Below, one piece after another: positions 1 through 7,396 of a stretch of 15,114 nt of DNA (its first letter is position 1; each line of letters starts with the position of its first letter). This DNA is from an uncultured Clostridia bacterium. Lineage in GTDB: Bacteria; Bacillota; Clostridia; TANB77; CAG-508. The stretch lies in the NCBI GenBank assembly GCA_934122035.1, contig CAKOVP010000032.1, positions 1 to 15,114 on the forward strand. The letters run 5' to 3'. Under the pieces are notes generated by a model. That model had not been told where the DNA came from, did not search any database, and saw only the letters and a program-made list of their open reading frames with translations. Both the position numbers and the translations under genes were made by a program.

Positions 1-67
1 TTCAGTTGGTTAGAACGCTAGCCTGTCACGCTAGAGGTCGACGGTTCGAGCCCGTTCCAGGTCGCCA
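1..67 (+). tRNA. tRNA-Asp (GUC), 5' end cut by window edge
   Basis: The 3' part of a tRNA is visible. The D-loop remnant (TTCAGTTGGTTAGAAC) is followed by an anticodon stem CTAGC/GCTAG around the loop CTGTCAC, with anticodon GTC at 25-27. The T-arm (GACGG, TTCGAGC, CCGTT) and the 3' acceptor strand CCAGGTC with discriminator G then follow. The terminal CCA is encoded at 65-67. About ten bases are missing at the 5' end: the acceptor 5' strand, the two linker bases and the first D-stem base. It lies 9 bases before tRNA-Phe, so the two are probably co-transcribed. Confidence 0.95.
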
Positions 68-76
68 TTTTTTTAT

Positions 77-152
77 GGCTTTATAGCTCAGTCGGTAGAG
101 CAAGGGACTGAAAATCCCTGTGTCCCTGGTTCGATTCCAGGTGAAGCCACCA
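77..152 (+). tRNA. tRNA-Phe (GAA)
   Basis: A complete 76-base cloverleaf is visible. The acceptor GGCTTTA pairs with TGAAGCC and includes one T-G wobble. The D-arm is GCTC/GAGC. The anticodon arm AGGGA/TCCCT encloses the loop CTGAAAA with anticodon GAA at 110-112, and the T-arm is CCTGG/CCAGG with loop TTCGATT. The 3' CCA is encoded at 150-152. It is probably the last gene of a tRNA operon, because a terminator follows about 60 bases later. Confidence 0.97.
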
Positions 153-215
153 AATATCAATACTTTGTAGTTTCTTACACCTGTTAGATTGATGTTAGAC
201 GTTATAAGTAGAATT

Positions 216-249
216 CCTATATCTAATGCGACTTAGATATAGGTTTTTT
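216..249 (+). terminator. Rho-independent terminator after the tRNA operon
   Basis: A perfect 10-bp stem (CCTATATCTA at 216-225 with TAGATATAGG at 234-243) encloses an 8-base loop and is followed by six T residues. It separates tRNA transcription from the next gene. Confidence 0.85.
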
Positions 250-264
250 ATTATGCAAAAATAT

Positions 265-292
265 TTGAAATAATGTTAAAGTTTGGTATAAT
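265..292 (+). promoter_or_regulatory. Sigma-A promoter with extended -10 for the DUF1016 gene
   Basis: The -35 element TTGAAA (265-270) is followed by a 16-base spacer and a consensus -10 TATAAT (287-292). The -10 is preceded by TG at 284-285, forming an extended -10. Transcription should start near 299, giving a leader of about 80 bases before the start codon at 381. Confidence 0.75.
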
Positions 293-316
293 AATTTTGA
301 AGACGTAAAGGAACAT

Positions 317-340
317 ATGAAAATTAAAACTAATACTTAA
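317..340 (+). CDS. Possible 7-codon leader ORF upstream of the nuclease gene
   Basis: ATG at 317 opens a 7-residue ORF, MKIKTNT, that stops at 338-340. An AAAGGA ribosome-site-like sequence at 307-312 lies 4 bases before it. It falls inside the expected leader of the downstream mRNA, between the predicted start near 299 and the main ribosome site at 369. The short spacing and small size make chance quite possible, and no conserved function is recognised. Confidence 0.25.
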   Translation: MKIKTNT

Positions 341-380
341 TGAATAGAGAAATACATTTAAACTTTTTAGGAGGTCATAT

Positions 381-1406
381 ATGAATGATTTAATAAAACA
401 AAATAACGAAGTGTTTGGAAATTATTATAATAGAATTAATGAACTTATTTTAAAGACGAGACAAAATGTTGTAAAAAATATAAATTATGAGATGGTAGAA
501 TTATATTATGCCATAGGTTCTACGATTAATGAATTAATTGAAGAGTATCATTTAGAAGCATCTCAAAATGAAATATTAAAATTGTTTTCAGAAAAATTAA
601 CTCGAGAATTTGGACAAGGTTTTAGTGTTCCAAATTTAAAGAAAATGAAAAAGTTTTATTTAACATATAAAACTGGTTCCACATTGTGGAACCAGTTGAG
701 TTGGAGCCATAATCGTTTAATAATGAATATAGACAATGAGGCTAAAAGAAATTTTTATTTGAAAGAAACAATAAAGTCAAATTGGAGTGTTAGACAATTA
801 GAAAGGCAAATAAATAGTTTTTATTATGAAAGGCTTTTATCAACAAGTGAAGAACATAAAGAAGAAGTGAAAAAAGAAATAAATGTTTTAGAGAAAAAAG
901 AAAAAGTACAAGATTTTATAAAAGATCCTTATGTTTTAGAGTTTTTAGACATAAAAGATAGAAGGTTTTTAGAAAAAGATTTAGAATCTAATTTACTTGA
1001 ACATATATCAGAATTTTTATTAGAATTAGGTCGAGGTTTTTCTTTTGTAGCAAGACAAAAAAGGATTGATGTAGATGGAGAAAACTTTTATATAGATTTG
1101 GTATTTTATAACTATGTATTGAAATGTTTTGTTTTAATTGATTTAAAATTAGACAAGCTAACACATCAAGATATTGGACAAATGGATTTTTATGTTAGAT
1201 ATTATGATAATGAAATAAAGGCAGAAGATGATAATCCGACAATAGGAATAATACTATGTTCAGACAAAAAGGATACAATAGTAAAATATTCTGTTCTTAA
1301 TGATAATAAAAATTTATTTGCTTCAAAATATCAATTATATTTACCAACAGAAGAAGAACTAGCAAGAGAAATTGAAAAGCAAAAAGAAGAATTTGAGGAT
1401 TACTAA
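381..1406 (+). CDS. PDDEXK nuclease-like protein, YhcG/DUF1016 family
   Basis: This 341-residue protein matches the YhcG family. An N-terminal helical DUF1016 domain (about 10-150) contains the LSWSH signature at 106-110, and the C-terminal half (about 175-330) has a PDDEXK nuclease fold. The likely catalytic set is Glu203 or a neighbour, Asp239 (FYIDLVFYN), the D-x-K pair Asp254/Lys256 (VLIDLKL) and Gln267 (GQMDFY). Asp replaces the usual Glu of ExK, which I recall as common in this family. The start is fixed by AGGAGG at 369-374. Family members are often found on mobile islands and have been suggested to act on DNA in defence or recombination, but the precise function is not established. 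The gene has its own promoter and terminator and sits between a tRNA locus and murB, which suggests later acquisition. It uses ATT for about a third of its Ile codons by eye, against mostly ATA in the neighbours. Confidence 0.85.
   Translation: MNDLIKQNNEVFGNYYNRINELILKTRQNVVKNINYEMVELYYAIGSTINELIEEYHLEASQNEILKLFSEKLTREFGQGFSVPNLKKMKKFYLTYKTGSTLWNQLSWSHNRLIMNIDNEAKRNFYLKETIKSNWSVRQLERQINSFYYERLLSTSEEHKEEVKKEINVLEKKEKVQDFIKDPYVLEFLDIKDRRFLEKDLESNLLEHISEFLLELGRGFSFVARQKRIDVDGENFYIDLVFYNYVLKCFVLIDLKLDKLTHQDIGQMDFYVRYYDNEIKAEDDNPTIGIILCSDKKDTIVKYSVLNDNKNLFASKYQLYLPTEEELAREIEKQKEEFEDY
671..697 (+). repeat. Perfect 12-bp inverted repeat inside the DUF1016 CDS
   Basis: AACTGGTTCCAC (671-682) and GTGGAACCAGTT (686-697) are exact reverse complements separated by ATT. 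The segment encodes the stretch just before the LSWSH motif. It is unusually GC-rich and symmetrical for this gene. Confidence 0.8.
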
Positions 1407-1412
1407 GAAACT

Positions 1413-1450
1413 AAAAAGAGATTAGCTAAAATATAGCTAATCTCTTTTTT
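1413..1450 (+). terminator. Rho-independent terminator after the DUF1016 gene
   Basis: AGAGATTAGCTA (1417-1428) pairs with TAGCTAATCTCT (1434-1445) around a 5-base loop. The stem is flanked by four A residues upstream and a T run to 1450. It begins 6 bases after the stop codon. Confidence 0.9.
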
Positions 1451-1475
1451 AAATTCACAAAAATGCAAAAAACTA

Positions 1476-1504
1476 ATGCAAAATTATATAAAATGTGATA
1501 TAGT
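1476..1504 (+). promoter_or_regulatory. Weak candidate promoter for murB
   Basis: A -10-like TATAGT (1499-1504) lies 17 bases after ATGCAA (1476-1481), a poor match to TTGACA. A TG at 1494-1495 is too far upstream to count as an extended -10. The call rests mainly on position, downstream of a terminator and upstream of the murB operon. Confidence 0.3.
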
Positions 1505-1561
1505 AATACAGAATAAATGATATAGGAATAAATCTAAAAAATAACATATATATCTAAACTA

Positions 1562-1567
1562 GAGGTG
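1562..1567 (+). promoter_or_regulatory. Ribosome binding site that fixes the murB start at 1577
   Basis: GAGGTG lies 9 bases before ATG 1577. Its last three bases form an in-frame GTG at 1565, but that codon would lie inside the ribosome site and has no site of its own upstream. Confidence 0.75.
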
Positions 1568-1576
1568 AAAAGTTAT

Positions 1577-2503
1577 ATGACAGCAGAAAAAATAAAACAA
1601 ACATATGAAGACTTAATAAAAGTTATTCCAGAAGAAAATATACAATTAAATGAACCAATGAGCAAACATACAACCTTTAGGATAGGTGGAAGTGCAGATA
1701 TATTTTTAAAGATAACAAAACAGGAAGAAATAAAGCAGGTATTAAATATTACAAAAACACATAATATACCATTTTTTATAATGGGAAATGGCAGTAATTT
1801 ACTTGTAAAGGATAAAGGAATAAGAGGAATTGTTGCTAAAATGTGTATAAATGACTACGAATTTATAGATGATACAACAATTAAAGTTTGTTCTGGAATG
1901 TTAAATGCAAAACTTGCAAGAATTTTATTAGAACAAGGATTATCTGGTTTTGAATTTGCAGCAGGAATACCAGGGACAATTGGTGGTGCTGTTAGAATGA
2001 ATGCTGGAGCATATGGCAGTCAGATGAGCAATATTGTTGTAAGCACAAGATATGTAGATTTAGAAGATGAAAATTATCCTATAAAAGAAATTAGAAATAT
2101 AGAGCATAATTTTGAATATAGAAAGTCTATATTTTCTAAGAAAAAAGCTATAATTTTAGATACAATTTTAAAATTTGAAAAATTAGATAAAAATGCAATA
2201 GAAGAAGAAATGAAGGAAAACAACGAAAGAAGAAGAGAAAAACAACCAATAGATAAACCAAGTGCAGGAAGTACTTTTAAAAGAGGAGAAAATTTTATAA
2301 CAGCACAATTAATTGACGAATGTGGACTAAAAGGAACATCAGTTGGAGGAGCAATGGTTTCTGAAAAACACGCAGGATTTATAGTAAACAATAATAATGC
2401 TACAGCAGAAGATGTTATTAAACTTGCACAAATAGTTAAAGAAAAAGTATATGAAAAATTTAATAAGAAAATAGAACTAGAGATAGAAATTGTTGGAGAG
2501 TAA
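1577..2503 (+). CDS. murB: UDP-N-acetylenolpyruvoylglucosamine reductase MurB
   Basis: MurB is a cytoplasmic FAD enzyme that uses NADPH to reduce UDP-GlcNAc-enolpyruvate to UDP-MurNAc, the second committed step of peptidoglycan synthesis. The 308 residues match the usual length of about 300. Visible motifs are MSKHTTFRIGG near the N-terminus, the FAD-binding segments MGNGSNLLV (69-77) and AAGIPGTIGGAVRMNAGAYG (128-147), Arg182 in EYRKSIF, AGSTFKR (230-236) with the proton-donor Ser232, and a C-terminal LEIEIVG with the expected acidic residue at Glu304. The compact C-terminal region suggests the Gram-positive type II enzyme. ATG 1577 is preferred to GTG 1565 because GAGGTG at 1562-1567 is well placed for it. 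It is the first gene of a run with yvcK 30 bases downstream. The usual clostridial neighbour rapZ is missing between them. Confidence 0.95.
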   Translation: MTAEKIKQTYEDLIKVIPEENIQLNEPMSKHTTFRIGGSADIFLKITKQEEIKQVLNITKTHNIPFFIMGNGSNLLVKDKGIRGIVAKMCINDYEFIDDTTIKVCSGMLNAKLARILLEQGLSGFEFAAGIPGTIGGAVRMNAGAYGSQMSNIVVSTRYVDLEDENYPIKEIRNIEHNFEYRKSIFSKKKAIILDTILKFEKLDKNAIEEEMKENNERRREKQPIDKPSAGSTFKRGENFITAQLIDECGLKGTSVGGAMVSEKHAGFIVNNNNATAEDVIKLAQIVKEKVYEKFNKKIELEIEIVGE

Positions 2504-2523
2504 ATTTGCATATAAGACGAAAT

Positions 2524-2527
2524 GGAG
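2524..2527 (+). promoter_or_regulatory. Ribosome binding site that favours the yvcK start at 2534
   Basis: GGAG lies 6 bases before ATG 2534. The alternative ATG at 2522 overlaps this site and has no ribosome-site-like sequence upstream (ATATAAGACGAA). Confidence 0.6.
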
Positions 2528-2533
2528 AACAAG

Positions 2534-4081
2534 ATGAACGGTTTTTTTAAGTGGTTTAAATCAAATACAAAAATAAAAAGATGGATATTTTTAATGATTA
2601 TAGGAATTGTATGTGTATGCTTTGGAATAGCTAAAATACTTGTAACACAAGAGCTTTCATTTTTAGAACTTGCAAAAATAATATTGCTATTTGTAGCAGG
2701 TTTTGCATTTACAATTATAAGTATTGTTAATATTCAAAGAAGAACATTAGAAATTTTAGTTGAAGAAACAGATACAAGAGACTTAGAAAAAAGTAATGTT
2801 AAATCTTTAATATTTAATAAAAAAATATATAATCAAGGACCAAAAGTTGTTGTAATAGGTGGAGGAGCAGGATTAAATACTGTACTTAGAGGATTAAAAA
2901 ATTACACAGATAATATAACTGCAATTGTTACAGTTTCAGACTATGGTTCAACCGCGGGAAAGAGTGAGGAAGAAATTAGTCTTGCGGCATTATCAGATAT
3001 AGAAGAAAGTCTAGTTGCACTTTCCGCAAATGAAACCGAAATGAGTGATTTATTTAATCTTAGAATGAGAGATGCAAAAGTCAGAGGTAATAAATTTGGA
3101 GATATTTTCTTAACTGCTATGAAAGAAGCTGTTGGAGATTTTTCTGCATCTATTAGAGAGGTTCAAAAAATATTGAATATGACAGGTAAAGTTCTTCCTG
3201 TAACACTAGACAGAATAAAAATTTGTGCAGAGCTAGAAGATGGAACAATTGTAGAATGCAAAGACAAAATTCCAGAGGTGGTAAGTCAAAAGGTAAGTAA
3301 AATTTCCAGAGTGTTTATTTCACCAACCAACATAAGAGTTGCACCAGGCGTAATAGAGGCAATCCAAGAAGCAGACAGCATAGTAATTGGCCCTGGTAGC
3401 TTATATACAAATGTTATACCAAATTTATTGGTACCAGGTGTCTCTAAGGCAATTAGAGAGGCCAAAGGATTTAAAGTGTATGTAAGCAACATTATGACAG
3501 AATATGGTCAAACAGACAATTACACATTATATGACCATATAAAAGCAATAATAGACCACGCTGGAAAGGGAATAATAGATTATTGCGTATACGATACAGG
3601 AGAAATTGTACCAGAATATGTTAGACAATATAATAGAGAAGGTGCAGATTTAGTAGAGCAAAATATTTCTAAGGTAAAAGATGAAGGAATAAAATTAATA
3701 CAAAGAAACTTATCTACTGTAGAAAATGGCAGAATAAGACATAATCCAGACGCTATTGCAACGAGCATAATTCAGCTTATATGTGATGATTTAAACTTTA
3801 GAGATATGAAAAATGATGCACAGTTTATAATGCTAGATAATAAAATGAAAGATGCAAATAAGAAGTTAAAGAAAAATAAAACTAAAAAATCGAAAAAGAA
3901 TTCTAACAAAAAACGTGGAGAAAGTAAATTCTATGAAAAATATAATGACAGAATAGAATCAATTAGAGATAGTGAAAAGAATAGAAAAAATAAGCTTATA
4001 GCAATAGAAAAAAATAAGAGAAACAAAGACTTAGAGGCAATGAAAAAATTTTTAGAAGACCATAAGAAAATAAATAATTAA
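2534..4081 (+). CDS. yvcK: Membrane-anchored YvcK-family protein with altered signature motifs
   Basis: YvcK (gluconeogenesis factor) is a CofD-like UDP-sugar-binding protein that links carbon metabolism with cell-wall synthesis. In B. subtilis it is about 317 residues. The 515-residue product here adds two predicted membrane segments (about 16-37 and 44-66) and a Lys-rich, charged, coiled-coil-like tail (about 437-515). The core starts at VVVIGGGAGLNTVLRGL (105-121) and keeps ITAIVTVSD, GPGSLYTNVIPNLLVPGV (286-303), an MTEYGQT segment (321-327) and RHNPDAIA (402-409). The usual DDGGSSG is replaced by DYGSTAG (136-142), and PPGDIRN by LSDIEES (153-159). Thus the residues expected at the substrate pocket differ, while the overall fold signatures remain. 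ATG 2534 is chosen over 2522 because of GGAG at 2524-2527. The gene is followed after 25 bases by a glycogen-debranching gene. The family call is secure; retained ligand binding is not. Confidence 0.85.
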   Translation: MNGFFKWFKSNTKIKRWIFLMIIGIVCVCFGIAKILVTQELSFLELAKIILLFVAGFAFTIISIVNIQRRTLEILVEETDTRDLEKSNVKSLIFNKKIYNQGPKVVVIGGGAGLNTVLRGLKNYTDNITAIVTVSDYGSTAGKSEEEISLAALSDIEESLVALSANETEMSDLFNLRMRDAKVRGNKFGDIFLTAMKEAVGDFSASIREVQKILNMTGKVLPVTLDRIKICAELEDGTIVECKDKIPEVVSQKVSKISRVFISPTNIRVAPGVIEAIQEADSIVIGPGSLYTNVIPNLLVPGVSKAIREAKGFKVYVSNIMTEYGQTDNYTLYDHIKAIIDHAGKGIIDYCVYDTGEIVPEYVRQYNREGADLVEQNISKVKDEGIKLIQRNLSTVENGRIRHNPDAIATSIIQLICDDLNFRDMKNDAQFIMLDNKMKDANKKLKKNKTKKSKKNSNKKRGESKFYEKYNDRIESIRDSEKNRKNKLIAIEKNKRNKDLEAMKKFLEDHKKINN

Positions 4082-4106
4082 AATATCAAAAAGGAAGAAA
4101 CGACTG

Positions 4107-6146
4107 ATGAAATATTGTGATTTAAACGAAAATATAAAAAAACAACTTAGAAGAGAATGGATAATAACAAATGGAATTGGAGGATTCTGCAGTGGATCTG
4201 TATTAGGAGGCTGTAACATTAGAAAATATAATGGATTATTAGTTGCACCTCTTACACCACCTGCAAGAAGATTTTTAGTATTATCTAAATTAGATGAAAG
4301 TATTAAAATAAATGGACAAGACTACAATTTATATACAAATATAACAAATAATTTGGAAAATGGAGAACACGAAATCTCAGAAGGATTTAAGTATTTAAAA
4401 GATTTTAGAAAAGAGTACATTCCAATTTTTTCATATCAAGTTAACGATGTTAAAATTAAAAAATTCATATGTATGGAATATGGAAAAAATACTGTAGTAG
4501 TACTTTATAGAGTGCAAAATGGAAATTCAGAAGCAACACTAAAATTAGCTCCTGTGGTAAATTTTAGAGACTTTCATTCTATAAATTACAACCACAAATT
4601 TGAGGCAAAGCAAACACACTTCGGAAATAAATTAAAATTAATTTTAGATGGAAACTCAGAAACTCCAATATATATGAATTGTACTGCTGGAAAATACCTA
4701 AAACATACAGACGATGCTTTCTGCAAAATGTATTATCCAATAGAGGAAGAAAGAGGTTTCGAAGCAGAGGAAAACCACTATGTACCAGGCGTATATAATA
4801 TAAATATTGAACCAAACGAAGAAAAAGAAATTACATTTGTATGTTCTTTAGAGGAAAATATAGAAGAAATAGATGGAATAAATATAATAAATAAAGAGCT
4901 AACAAGACTAAGTTCAGTAATATATGATAGTGGAATACTTCAAACTAGAAATATGAACGACAAAAATATTGAACTTATAAAATCATTGCTACTTGCAACA
5001 GATAATTTTGTTGTAAATAGACCAAGCTTTAATCTTCATACAGTAATTGCAGGATATCCTTGGTTCTTAGACTGGGGAAGAGACACTTTAATATCTTTTG
5101 AAGGATTGCTATTAATTACAAAAAGATATGAGATTGCAAGAGAAGTGCTACTTACAAATATAAGAGATATAAAATATGGATTAGTTCCAAATGGATATTC
5201 TGGATTTGATAATAGACCTTTATATAATAGTGCAGATAGTTCATTATTGTTGATAGAACAAGTATATAAATACTTAAAATATACAAACGATTATGAATTT
5301 ATACAAAATGAAATCTATCCTAGTTTGGTAAAAATAATAGAAGCATATTCTAACAAAATAGATGTAGATGGAAATAACATTTTCTTAGATGAAGATGGGC
5401 TATTATCTGCAGGAACAGAAAACACTCAAATTACTTGGATGGATGTTAAAATTGGAGATAAGGCAATAACTCCAAGAAACGGAAAAACAGTAGAACTAAA
5501 TGCACTTTGGTTCAATGCCTTAAAAATAATGGCAAGACTTGCAGAAAAACAGGGAAATAAAGAAGATTGTAAAAAATATTTAAATATGGCAGAAAAAACT
5601 AAAAAATCATTTGAAGAAAAGTTTTATAATCAAAATAAAAAATGCTTATATGATGTATTAGGAGACGATAAAATAAGACCAAACCAATTATTTGCTCTAA
5701 GCTTATCACATCCAATAGTAGATTCAGTAAAAATTGCAGAAAATATAATTCAAACAGTTGAAGAAAAACTACTTAATCCATATGGATTAAAAACACTTGC
5801 TAAAGGCGAAGAAGGATATGTAGAAATATACCAAGGAAGTAGCTTTGAAAGAGATTCAAGTTATCACCAAGGAATTACTTGGCCTTGGCTTTTAGGATTA
5901 TATTATAATGCATTAAAAAATGAAATCATAATAGAAAAAAATATTAAAAATAGAGAAAAAATAGAACAAAAAATAAATCAATTAGTTCAAAACACAAAAG
6001 AGACATTTACAAAAGAAATGTTTGAAAATGCAAGTGTTGGAACAATTGGAGAAATTTATGATTCTAATGAAGAACATATTGCAAGAGGAGCCTTTGCACA
6101 AGCTTGGAGTGTAGCAGAAGTATTTAGAATTATATTAAAGAAATAA
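4107..6146 (+). CDS. Amylo-alpha-1,6-glucosidase (glycogen debranching enzyme family, GH133-like)
   Basis: This 679-residue cytoplasmic enzyme is predicted to hydrolyse alpha-1,6-linked glucose at branch points of glycogen. Residues about 15-250 form the bacterial N-terminal beta domain (REWIITNGIGGFCSG and RKYNGLLVA near its start). Residues about 285-675 form the alpha/alpha toroid glycosidase domain with WFLDWGRDTLISFEGL (319-334), GLVPNGYSGFDNRPLYNSAD (358-377), TWMDVKIGD (443-451), RPNQLFALSL (524-533) and YQGSSFERDSSYHQGITWPW (575-594). In related enzymes the Asp in the WMD segment and acidic residues of the later motifs contribute to the active site. AAGGAAG at 4091-4097 supports the start. 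The 25-base gap to yvcK implies co-transcription. No signal peptide is visible. Other glycogen genes (glgC, glgA, glgB, glgP) are not in the window. Confidence 0.9.
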   Translation: MKYCDLNENIKKQLRREWIITNGIGGFCSGSVLGGCNIRKYNGLLVAPLTPPARRFLVLSKLDESIKINGQDYNLYTNITNNLENGEHEISEGFKYLKDFRKEYIPIFSYQVNDVKIKKFICMEYGKNTVVVLYRVQNGNSEATLKLAPVVNFRDFHSINYNHKFEAKQTHFGNKLKLILDGNSETPIYMNCTAGKYLKHTDDAFCKMYYPIEEERGFEAEENHYVPGVYNINIEPNEEKEITFVCSLEENIEEIDGINIINKELTRLSSVIYDSGILQTRNMNDKNIELIKSLLLATDNFVVNRPSFNLHTVIAGYPWFLDWGRDTLISFEGLLLITKRYEIAREVLLTNIRDIKYGLVPNGYSGFDNRPLYNSADSSLLLIEQVYKYLKYTNDYEFIQNEIYPSLVKIIEAYSNKIDVDGNNIFLDEDGLLSAGTENTQITWMDVKIGDKAITPRNGKTVELNALWFNALKIMARLAEKQGNKEDCKKYLNMAEKTKKSFEEKFYNQNKKCLYDVLGDDKIRPNQLFALSLSHPIVDSVKIAENIIQTVEEKLLNPYGLKTLAKGEEGYVEIYQGSSFERDSSYHQGITWPWLLGLYYNALKNEIIIEKNIKNREKIEQKINQLVQNTKETFTKEMFENASVGTIGEIYDSNEEHIARGAFAQAWSVAEVFRIILKK

Positions 6147-6304
6147 TTAAAAAAATAATTAGACTTTTCAAATTTAAATAATAACGATAGTAAAATAAAT
6201 TATAAACTTAAATATGAATTATACTTCTATAATAAAATGTATAAATAAATGGTTTATGGGCAAATCCAGTAAAAACCTAAATATATTTACAAGGAAATAG
6301 AAAA

Positions 6305-7351
6305 GTGGATATAAATAATTTGGAAGCAAATTTAAAAGCAGGAAAATTAGATAACATATATCTATTGTATGGAGAAGAAAGATACTTACTAGATGCCAGT
6401 GTAAAAAAAATAAAAAAACTTTTTGGTGAAATGGTAAATGGAATTAATTACATACAAATAGATGCAGACAATGTAACACAAATAATACAAGATATAGAAA
6501 CTCCTGCATTTGGATATTCACAAAAGCTTATAGTAGCAAAAGATACAGGACTATTTCAAAAAGCCAAAAGGGCAAAAAAAGGAGAAGAAAAAGAACCAAA
6601 AGTAAAAAAAGATGAAAGCAAATTTGAAAACAAACTTGCTGAATATATAGAAAAAAATGTAGATATAATAAATGAATCTGTAATATTGTTATTTATAGAA
6701 AATGATGCAGACAAAAACAATTTATATAAAGAAATAGAAAAAGTTGGAGTGGTTTGCAACTTTGAAAAACAAAAACCAATAGACTTAAGCAAAAGATTAA
6801 AAACCATATGCAATGCATACAAAGTTAATGTAGATCAAGCAACACTTGCATATTTAATAGACAGCTGTGGAACTTCTCTTCAAGATTTAATAAACGAAAT
6901 AAGAAAACAAATAGAATATGTTGGAGAAAATGGAACAATTACAAAGCAAACAATAGACCTTCTTGCAATAAAACAATTTGAAAGCATCATATTTGATTTA
7001 ACAGATAGTCTTGGAAAAAGAAACATAACACAAGCATTAAGAGTATTAAAAAATCTATTAGACTCAAAAGAGCCAATACAAAAAATATTTATAACACTAT
7101 ATGGTCATTTCAAAAAAATATATATAACATCTGTGGCATTAAAAGAAAAACTAAATGTCGCAGAAAGCTTAAAATTAAAACCAAATCAAACTTTTTTAGT
7201 AAGCAAATATTCTGGGCAAGCAAGATATTTTAAAGAAGCGGAACTTAAAAAAATACTACAAGAATTTATAGAATTAGACTATAAATCAAAAAATGGAGTA
7301 ATAGACTTAAACGTTGGCTTAGAAGCAATACTTTGTGGACATTGTTCATAA
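6305..7351 (+). CDS. holA: DNA polymerase III subunit delta (HolA)
   Basis: HolA is the clamp-loader subunit that opens the beta sliding clamp at replication forks. The 348-residue length is typical. The N-terminal NIYLLYGEERYLLD (17-30) is the family hallmark, and a helical C-terminal collar domain with a LKKILQEFIELDYKSKNG-type segment (314-331) is also characteristic. A Lys-rich insertion near 89-105 (KAKRAKKGEEKEPKVKK) is unusually basic. Translation starts at GTG 6305, supported by AAGGAAA at 6291-6297. The 158-base gap after the debranching gene is AT-rich. It holds a lone TATAAT at 6228-6233 without a good -35 and no clear terminator. The gene usually precedes rpsT, but here a terminator and gpr follow. 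Confidence 0.92.
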   Translation: MDINNLEANLKAGKLDNIYLLYGEERYLLDASVKKIKKLFGEMVNGINYIQIDADNVTQIIQDIETPAFGYSQKLIVAKDTGLFQKAKRAKKGEEKEPKVKKDESKFENKLAEYIEKNVDIINESVILLFIENDADKNNLYKEIEKVGVVCNFEKQKPIDLSKRLKTICNAYKVNVDQATLAYLIDSCGTSLQDLINEIRKQIEYVGENGTITKQTIDLLAIKQFESIIFDLTDSLGKRNITQALRVLKNLLDSKEPIQKIFITLYGHFKKIYITSVALKEKLNVAESLKLKPNQTFLVSKYSGQARYFKEAELKKILQEFIELDYKSKNGVIDLNVGLEAILCGHCS

Positions 7352-7366
7352 AAATTAATAAAATAT

Positions 7367-7396
7367 TGAATAAAATAAAACCTTCTACACAAAATA
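7367..7396 (+). promoter_or_regulatory. Candidate forespore (sigma-G-type) promoter for gpr
   Basis: TGAATA (7367-7372), a 17-base spacer and CAAAATA (7390-7396) match the forespore consensus TGMATA and CATWMTA with one mismatch in the -10. Transcription would begin near 7403, in the descending arm of the holA terminator, so the gpr mRNA would not contain the full hairpin. gpr is a known forespore-expressed gene in Bacillus. The match is by eye. Confidence 0.55.

Noticed and set aside
77..1560. Genomic-island integration using tRNA-Phe as attachment site
   Set aside because: No repeat of the tRNA 3' end is visible downstream of the nuclease gene, and no integrase is present.
1565..1576. Extended murB start at GTG 1565
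   Set aside because: The GTG is part of the ribosome site for ATG 1577 and lacks an upstream site of its own.
2074..2532. 152-residue minus-strand ORF within murB
   Set aside because: It is a hydrophobic Ser/Ile-rich shadow frame of a clear murB and has no supporting motif.
6249..6280. GGTTT...AAACC stem and a 7-codon ORF upstream of holA
   Set aside because: The pairing is short and interrupted, there is no T run or ribosome site, and no known RNA is recognised.
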